From positions 1-43,204 of the forward strand of contig JAOTVX010000032.1 of the NCBI GenBank assembly GCA_029863175.1: DNA of 43,204 bases. The letters run 5' to 3'. The stretch is from Betaproteobacteria bacterium. GTDB lineage: Bacteria > Pseudomonadota > Gammaproteobacteria > Burkholderiales > SG8-41. The translations under genes were made by a program, and so were the position numbers. Shown here piece by piece: positions 39,534 to 43,204 of this stretch (its first letter is position 1; the number at the start of each line of letters is the position of its first letter). The notes under the pieces are model-generated. The model saw only the letters and a list, made by a program, of their open reading frames with translations. It did no database searches and was not told the DNA's origin.

Positions 39534-40508
39534 ATGAAATCCTTCTGGATAAAGTCCGACCATGGAAAGACCGCACTGGAATTGCGCGAGCTGCCAATGC
39601 CGCAGCCCAAACGGGGCGAGATCGTGGTTCGCATGCGCGCGGCCTCATTGAATCGCGGGGAGCTGCTGGCGAGCATCGGTCTTCACAGTCTCGATGAGCC
39701 ACGGCCTGCCGGTGGCGACGGAGCAGGCGAGGTGCACGCGGTCGGCGAGGGCGTCACCGGCGTCAAGCCGGGCGACCACGTAATGGCCCGTGCGCGCGGT
39801 TTCTTTTCGGAGTACGTCGTCGTTCGGGCAGATCAGGGGTTCCCTATGCCAGAGCGCTTGTCTTGGGAGCAGGCAGGGGCGGTCCCGACGGCGTTCATCA
39901 CTGCCTACGAAATGCTGATCCCGCACGGCAGGCTGAAAGCGAACGAGTGGCTTCTGGTTGCGGGTGCATCCTCGGGCGTGGGTGTCGCCTGCATTCAGAT
40001 CGGCAAGGTCCTCGGCGCGCACACGCTCGGAACCTCGGGCTCGCGGGAGAAACTCGAGCGTCTTAAGGCCGCGGGTCTCGAGGTCGCCATTCTGGCGCGT
40101 GGCGCCGGATTTGCGGACCAGGCATTGAAGGCTACCGGGGGCCAAGGCGTAAATCTCGCCATCGATCTCGTCGGGGGCACGGCATTCCCGGATTGCCTGC
40201 GCGCGCTGGCGAATCAGGGCCGGCTCGCAATCGTCGGCTACGTGGATGGCGTGTTGAAATCCGAGATCAACCTCGAGCCCGTTCATGCCAAGCGGCTCCA
40301 GATCTTCGGGATTTCGAATACCCACCTCACCGCTGCCGAGCGCGCGGAGGCGACGCGGGGCTTCGTGCGCGACGTCATGCCCGCGGTCGCGGACGGTCGC
40401 ATCACGCCGGTCATCGACACGGTCTTCGCCTTTGCCGATTTGCCCGCGGCGAAGGACTACGTGGACTCGAACGCCCAGGTCGGGAAGGTCGTCGTTTGCA
40501 TTGACTGA
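39534..40508 (+). CDS. Quinone oxidoreductase-like MDR protein, paralogue 2
   Basis: The 324-residue MDR protein is clearly paralogous to the gene at 36319: same length and shared blocks such as RAASLNRGELLA, GAGEVHAVGEGVTG, ERLSWEQAGA, LLVAGASSGVGVACIQIGK and HAKRLQIFGISN. The NAD(P) site is intact and no zinc-binding Cys set is present. No ribosome site of note precedes ATG 39534 (GAGACAAAGAGAA). Differences are concentrated in the region around residues 75-95 and the C-terminal third, suggesting different substrates. A family-F element follows nine bases after the stop. Confidence 0.88.
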   Translation: MKSFWIKSDHGKTALELRELPMPQPKRGEIVVRMRAASLNRGELLASIGLHSLDEPRPAGGDGAGEVHAVGEGVTGVKPGDHVMARARGFFSEYVVVRADQGFPMPERLSWEQAGAVPTAFITAYEMLIPHGRLKANEWLLVAGASSGVGVACIQIGKVLGAHTLGTSGSREKLERLKAAGLEVAILARGAGFADQALKATGGQGVNLAIDLVGGTAFPDCLRALANQGRLAIVGYVDGVLKSEINLEPVHAKRLQIFGISNTHLTAAERAEATRGFVRDVMPAVADGRITPVIDTVFAFADLPAAKDYVDSNAQVGKVVVCID

Positions 40509-40516
40509 GTCGCGAC

Positions 40517-40637
40517 TAGAAGCTGTCTCAAAAACAAACACAGCCACGGGATCACACGGAAGCACACGGAAATTGTTGTTTCATTACAGCGCACTTCCCG
40601 ATTCAGGTCTGGGTCCGTGTATTTCCGTGTGTTGCTG
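40517..40637. repeat. Family F intergenic element with the family-A terminus
   Basis: The terminus TAGAAGCTGTCTCAAAAAC (40517-40535) matches that of copy A1. The left arm (40541-40574) has 10-bp units of the TCACACGGAA type. The centre is unrelated to that of A1. The right arm (40611-40637) has inverted TTCCGTGTGT-type units. It shares architecture and terminus with family A but has different unit sequence. Confidence 0.75.
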
Positions 40638-40654
40638 CGCGAGATGCACAGAGT

Positions 40655-40696
40655 TTGACGAAGATCAAAGCCAGAGCAGTTGCGACGGGGTAAAAA
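40655..40696 (+). promoter_or_regulatory. Possible FNR/Anr box and class II promoter
   Basis: TTGAC, four bases and ATCAA (40655-40668) match the FNR/CRP-family consensus TTGAT-N4-ATCAA at nine of ten positions. A -10-like TAAAAA lies at 40691-40696. With a start near 40703 the box would be centred at -41.5, the class II activator position. The gap from 40641 to 41034 holds this site, the ncRNA candidate and hairpins but no gene. Confidence 0.45.
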
Positions 40697-40702
40697 GGTA
40701 TT

Positions 40703-40941
40703 GCCTCCCACCGCGTGGACTGACCGGCGCCGATCCCGGTCACATCCGGGTGTGAGTGCAGGGGTTCGTGGGAGGTTAGTAGGCCTCCCATTGGCCCGAC
40801 CAACTGCCTCTTGGCAGCTGCCGCGGTTGCCGACCGATGCCGCAATGGCAACGGAACCCGGTTAAGGGTGATAATCGGCACAGCGTGGCCTTTGCGTCGG
40901 CCGGACGCCGGAAGCTAAAACGCTTACCGGCGTCTTTCTTT
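40703..40941 (+). ncRNA. Candidate structured small RNA or leader with terminator
   Basis: A structured stretch with no good reading frame starts about where the FNR-type promoter would initiate. CCTCCCAC (40704-40711) can pair with GTGGGAGG (40768-40775), and TGGGAGG of the latter can instead pair with CCTCCCA (40784-40790). Other stems are TCACA/TGTGA (40740-40755), CTGCC/GGCAG (40804-40817) and GTTGCC/GGCAAC (40826-40852). GACGCCGGAAGC with GCTT and CCGGCGTC (40904-40934), then TTTCTTT, resembles an intrinsic terminator. It could be an independent RNA or an attenuating leader of the cyclase gene. I match it to no known RNA family. Confidence 0.4.
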
Positions 40942-40979
40942 GGCCAAGCCTTTTCGAGAATTGGAAGAGGGCGTAGGCT

Positions 40980-41014
40980 CGGGCAGTTACAGACGGGCGC
41001 CTGCCCGTGTCTGT
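40980..41014 (+). promoter_or_regulatory. Alternative hairpins just before the cyclase ribosome site
   Basis: ACAGACGGGC (40989-40998) pairs with GCCCGTGTCTGT (41003-41014) with a two-base bulge. Alternatively CGGGCAG (40980-40986) pairs with CTGCCCG (41001-41007). The two are mutually exclusive and lie 10-15 bases before AGGAGGAAG, so they may influence translation. Confidence 0.4.
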
Positions 41015-41034
41015 CGAACCCAAAGGAGGAAGAA

Positions 41035-42039
41035 ATGCTGGGAACCAAACCGTCGCTGCCGATGAAAGTGGTGCCAAAAAGGCCGCTCAAGCAGAACGTT
41101 ACGTTGCAGACCCTCGAGCAAATGGCCGCCAAGTGCAAGAACTGGGGCAAGTGGGGCCCCGATGACCAGGCCGGCACGCTCAATTACGTGTCCCCGGAAA
41201 ACATCGTGAAGGCATCGGCGCTGGTCAAAAAGGGCAAGGCGTTTGCCCTCGGGCTGGACTTCAATTCGAACGGCCCGCAACGAACAGGCTGGGGCGGGCG
41301 CTTCAATCCCATTCATACCATGCTGGCGACCGGCACCGACGCGGTTGCGGGAACGCAGGACCCGGGAAAGATACGTTACGCCGACGACATGGTCTCGATG
41401 CCGCTGCAGTGCGGCACGCAGTGGGACGCGCTCGGCCACATCTTCTACGGAGACAAGATGTGGAACGGTTACGATGCCCGGCTCGTCGACTCGACCGGCG
41501 CGAAGAAGAACGGCATCCACAAGGTGCGCGACCGCATGATCGGCCGCGGCGTGCTCCTCGACATTCCGCGGTCCCTCGGGGGCGATTATCTTGAGGACGG
41601 CTTCGGCGTCGGCAATGCTGAGCTCGACGCGTGCGCGAAGGCGCAGGGCGTCGAGGTGCGGCGCGGTGATTTCGTGATCGTGCGCACCGGACAGATGGAG
41701 CATTGCCTTGCGCAGGATGACTGGGGTACCTACGCGGCCGGGGACGCGCCGGGCCTGCGCTTCGAGACCTGCGAATGGATCCACAAGAATGAAATCGCGG
41801 CGATCTGCTTTGACACCTGGGGCTGCGAGGTGCGCCCGAACGAGAGCACGGAGGCGTTTCAGCCCTGGCACTGGATCGTCATTCCCATGATCGGCATCAC
41901 CATGGGTGAGATCTTCTACCTGAAGGACCTCGCCGACGATTGCGCAAGCGACAAAGTCTACGAGTTTCTGTTTTGCGGGCCACCGCTGCCCATTACGGGG
42001 GCGGTCGGGTCTCCGATCAACCCGATGGCCATCAAGTGA
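41035..42039 (+). CDS. Cyclase-family (kynurenine formamidase-like) hydrolase
   Basis: The 334-residue protein belongs to the metal-dependent cyclase/KynB-type family (PF04199). The metal motif that reads H-x-G-T-H-x-D in kynurenine formamidase is here MPLQCGTQWDALGHIFYGDKMWNGY, with Gln at both His positions, a form I take as typical of a longer subgroup. Other parts are GRGVLLDIPRSLGG, VRRGDFVIVRTGQMEH and FQPWHWIVIPMIGITMGEIFYLKDLADDCASDKVYEFLFCGPPLPITGAVGSPINP. AGGAGG stands upstream of ATG 41035. The long 5' leader carries possible regulatory structures. It precedes a BKACE gene, separated by a family-B element. Confidence 0.88.
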   Translation: MLGTKPSLPMKVVPKRPLKQNVTLQTLEQMAAKCKNWGKWGPDDQAGTLNYVSPENIVKASALVKKGKAFALGLDFNSNGPQRTGWGGRFNPIHTMLATGTDAVAGTQDPGKIRYADDMVSMPLQCGTQWDALGHIFYGDKMWNGYDARLVDSTGAKKNGIHKVRDRMIGRGVLLDIPRSLGGDYLEDGFGVGNAELDACAKAQGVEVRRGDFVIVRTGQMEHCLAQDDWGTYAAGDAPGLRFETCEWIHKNEIAAICFDTWGCEVRPNESTEAFQPWHWIVIPMIGITMGEIFYLKDLADDCASDKVYEFLFCGPPLPITGAVGSPINPMAIK

Positions 42040-42174
42040 TGGCGTGAAGAAGTGATGGAAAGTGGTGATGAGAAATGGTGATGAGAGATGGTGATAAAAA
42101 CCCCCGCGAGGGGCACGCCGTTCATCACCATTATCCATCACCAGTAATCATCACCATCTTTCATCACCGTTTTC
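42037..42174. repeat. Family B intergenic element, copy B3 (13-bp period)
   Basis: It begins in the TGA stop of the cyclase gene. The left arm has three exact 13-bp units starting TGGTGATGA (42063-42101). The centre has CCCC-GCGA-GGGG, a hairpin with a GNRA-type loop. The right arm has four exact 13-bp units starting CATCACC (42123-42174). Confidence 0.85.
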
Positions 42175-42204
42175 AGACATCGCAAGAACAGGGAGACAAG
42201 TGAC

Positions 42205-43143
42205 GTGGCACAAGCCGGAAAGAAAGTGATCATTACGTGCGCAGTGACAGGCTCGATCCACACGCCGACGATGACGCCGCACCTGCCGATCACGCCCAAG
42301 GAGATCGCCGACGAGTCCATCGCCGCAGCCAAGGCCGGCGCCGCGATCATTCATCTGCACGCGCGCGACCCGAAGGACGGACGGCCCACTCCCGACCCCA
42401 AGGTATTCATGGAGTTTCTGCCGGAAATCCGGGACCACTGCGACGCCGTCATCAACATCACCACGGGCGGCGGGCACAACATGACGGTGCAGGATCGGCT
42501 GGCCGCGCCGCTGCAGTGCAAGCCCGAGATGTGCTCGTTCAACATGGGCTCGATGAACTTCGGGCTCTTCCCTAATCTCGACAAGTACAAGCAGTTCAAA
42601 TACGAGTGGGAGCCGCAATACCTCGAGGCGAGCCGCGACTTCATCTTCCGGAACACCTTCAAGGACATGGAGTACATGCTGAAGCACCTGGGCGAGGGCT
42701 GCGGCACGCGCTTCGAGTTCGAGTGCTACGACGTCGGGCACCTCTACAATCTTGCGCACCTGCTCGAGCGCAAGCTCGTGAAACCGCCGCTTTTCGTGCA
42801 GACGATCTTCGGCATCCTGGGCGGAATCGGCCCCGATCCCGACAATCTGATGCACATGCGCTCGATCGCCAACAAGCTCTTCGGCGACGACTATGAATGG
42901 TCGGTGCTCGCCGCGGGGCGGCACCAAATGGCGCTCACGACCATGGCCGGCGTCTGTGGGGGCAACGTCCGCGTCGGCCTCGAGGACAGCATTTACGCCG
43001 GGAAGGGCAAGCTCGCGACGAGCAACGCAGAGCAAGTCGCAAAAATCCGGCGCATTCTCGAGGAGCTCTCGCTCGAGATTGCCACGCCCATGGAAGCACG
43101 CCAGCGCCTGGCGTTGAAGGGTATGGAGAAGGTCGGCTTCTAA
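42205..43143 (+). CDS. BKACE (DUF849) family 3-keto-acid cleavage enzyme
   Basis: The 312-residue protein belongs to the beta-keto acid cleavage enzyme family, which transfers acetyl-CoA to a beta-keto acid and cleaves it. The zinc-binding motif is AAIIHLHARDPKDGRPTPDP, the strand with INITTGGG is typical, and the C-terminal GVCGGNVRVGLEDSIYAGKGKLATSNAEQVAKIRRI is the family end. The GTG start at 42205 follows GGGAGACAAG. No substrate can be assigned, since family specificities vary (3-keto-5-aminohexanoate and others). It could be linked to the CoA transferase and thioesterase upstream. Confidence 0.92.
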   Translation: MAQAGKKVIITCAVTGSIHTPTMTPHLPITPKEIADESIAAAKAGAAIIHLHARDPKDGRPTPDPKVFMEFLPEIRDHCDAVINITTGGGHNMTVQDRLAAPLQCKPEMCSFNMGSMNFGLFPNLDKYKQFKYEWEPQYLEASRDFIFRNTFKDMEYMLKHLGEGCGTRFEFECYDVGHLYNLAHLLERKLVKPPLFVQTIFGILGGIGPDPDNLMHMRSIANKLFGDDYEWSVLAAGRHQMALTTMAGVCGGNVRVGLEDSIYAGKGKLATSNAEQVAKIRRILEELSLEIATPMEARQRLALKGMEKVGF

Positions 43144-43176
43144 CTTAAGTCAGAAGTCAGAAGGTGAAAACGGCGG

Positions 43177-43204
43177 TGATGGGTGATGGGCGATGGGTTC
43201 TTTG
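43177..43204. repeat. 7-bp array running into the window edge
   Basis: Three heptads, TGATGGG, TGATGGG and CGATGGG (43177-43197), follow the BKACE gene, after a short TCAGAAG repeat. It is cut by the end of the window, so the inverted arm is not visible. Confidence 0.6.

Noticed and set aside
15783..40698. A 13-base match, CGGGGTAAAAAGG, at 15783 and 40686 that might be a shared promoter element
   Set aside because: For a window of this size several 13-base matches are expected by chance, and no FNR-type box accompanies the first site.

Overview
The window is a GC-rich chromosomal stretch with dense operons, Tat-dependent TRAP receptors, a phasin, an MCE lipid transporter and many single-gene catabolic units. 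These fit an environmental betaproteobacterium (Burkholderiales-like), but that placement is inference from gene content. I see no rRNA, tRNA, CRISPR array, phage gene or transposase.

Layout. (1) 1-7303: a translationally coupled Mrp/Mnh-type cation/proton antiporter operon, cut at its 5' end. Its order is E-F-G-(MbhD/E-like)-B-C-D, followed by two more NuoL/M-type subunits and a small membrane protein. (2) 7543-14574: a TRAP uptake system (DctP, DctQ, DctM) with an amidase, a 55-residue membrane protein, a second orphan DctP paralogue and a 2-hydroxyacid dehydrogenase, which suggests uptake and processing of an organic or amide-bearing acid. (3) 14756-20556: an AEC permease, a PAS/GAF/GGDEF/EAL c-di-GMP protein, a CBS-pair protein and a CinA/MoaB-fold protein. 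(4) 20749-25113: a phasin gene on the minus strand with a consensus promoter and probable operator, divergent from an mlaE-mlaF-mlaD-lipoprotein operon. (5) 25278-32781: a HIT protein, a Gfo/Idh/MocA dehydrogenase, then a cluster led by an exported monoheme cytochrome whose haem domain lies between two blocks of seven NPCAAK-type hexapeptides. It continues with a His-rich soluble protein, a DUF302 protein, a YeeE/YedE (thiosulfate/sulfur) permease, a DUF3179 protein and an NlpC/P60-like hydrolase. (6) 32984-43143: small catabolic units: CMD-fold protein, cupin, creatininase, Gfo/Idh/MocA, two quinone-oxidoreductase paralogues around a CaiB-type CoA transferase and a hotdog thioesterase, a cyclase-family hydrolase and a BKACE (DUF849) enzyme.

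The most unusual content is between the genes. Nearly every gap from 14.5 kb onward carries short-period arrays in two inverted arms: a 10-bp family (A and F), a 13-bp family (B) and a 7-bp family. Several share one terminal motif, and in at least eight cases a neighbouring gene's stop codon lies inside the element. A separate 12-bp hairpin (D) occurs twice with compensatory base changes. The gap at 40655-40941 has an FNR/Anr-type box placed like a class II activator site, a structured non-coding segment and an intrinsic-terminator-like hairpin, so it is a candidate small RNA or leader.
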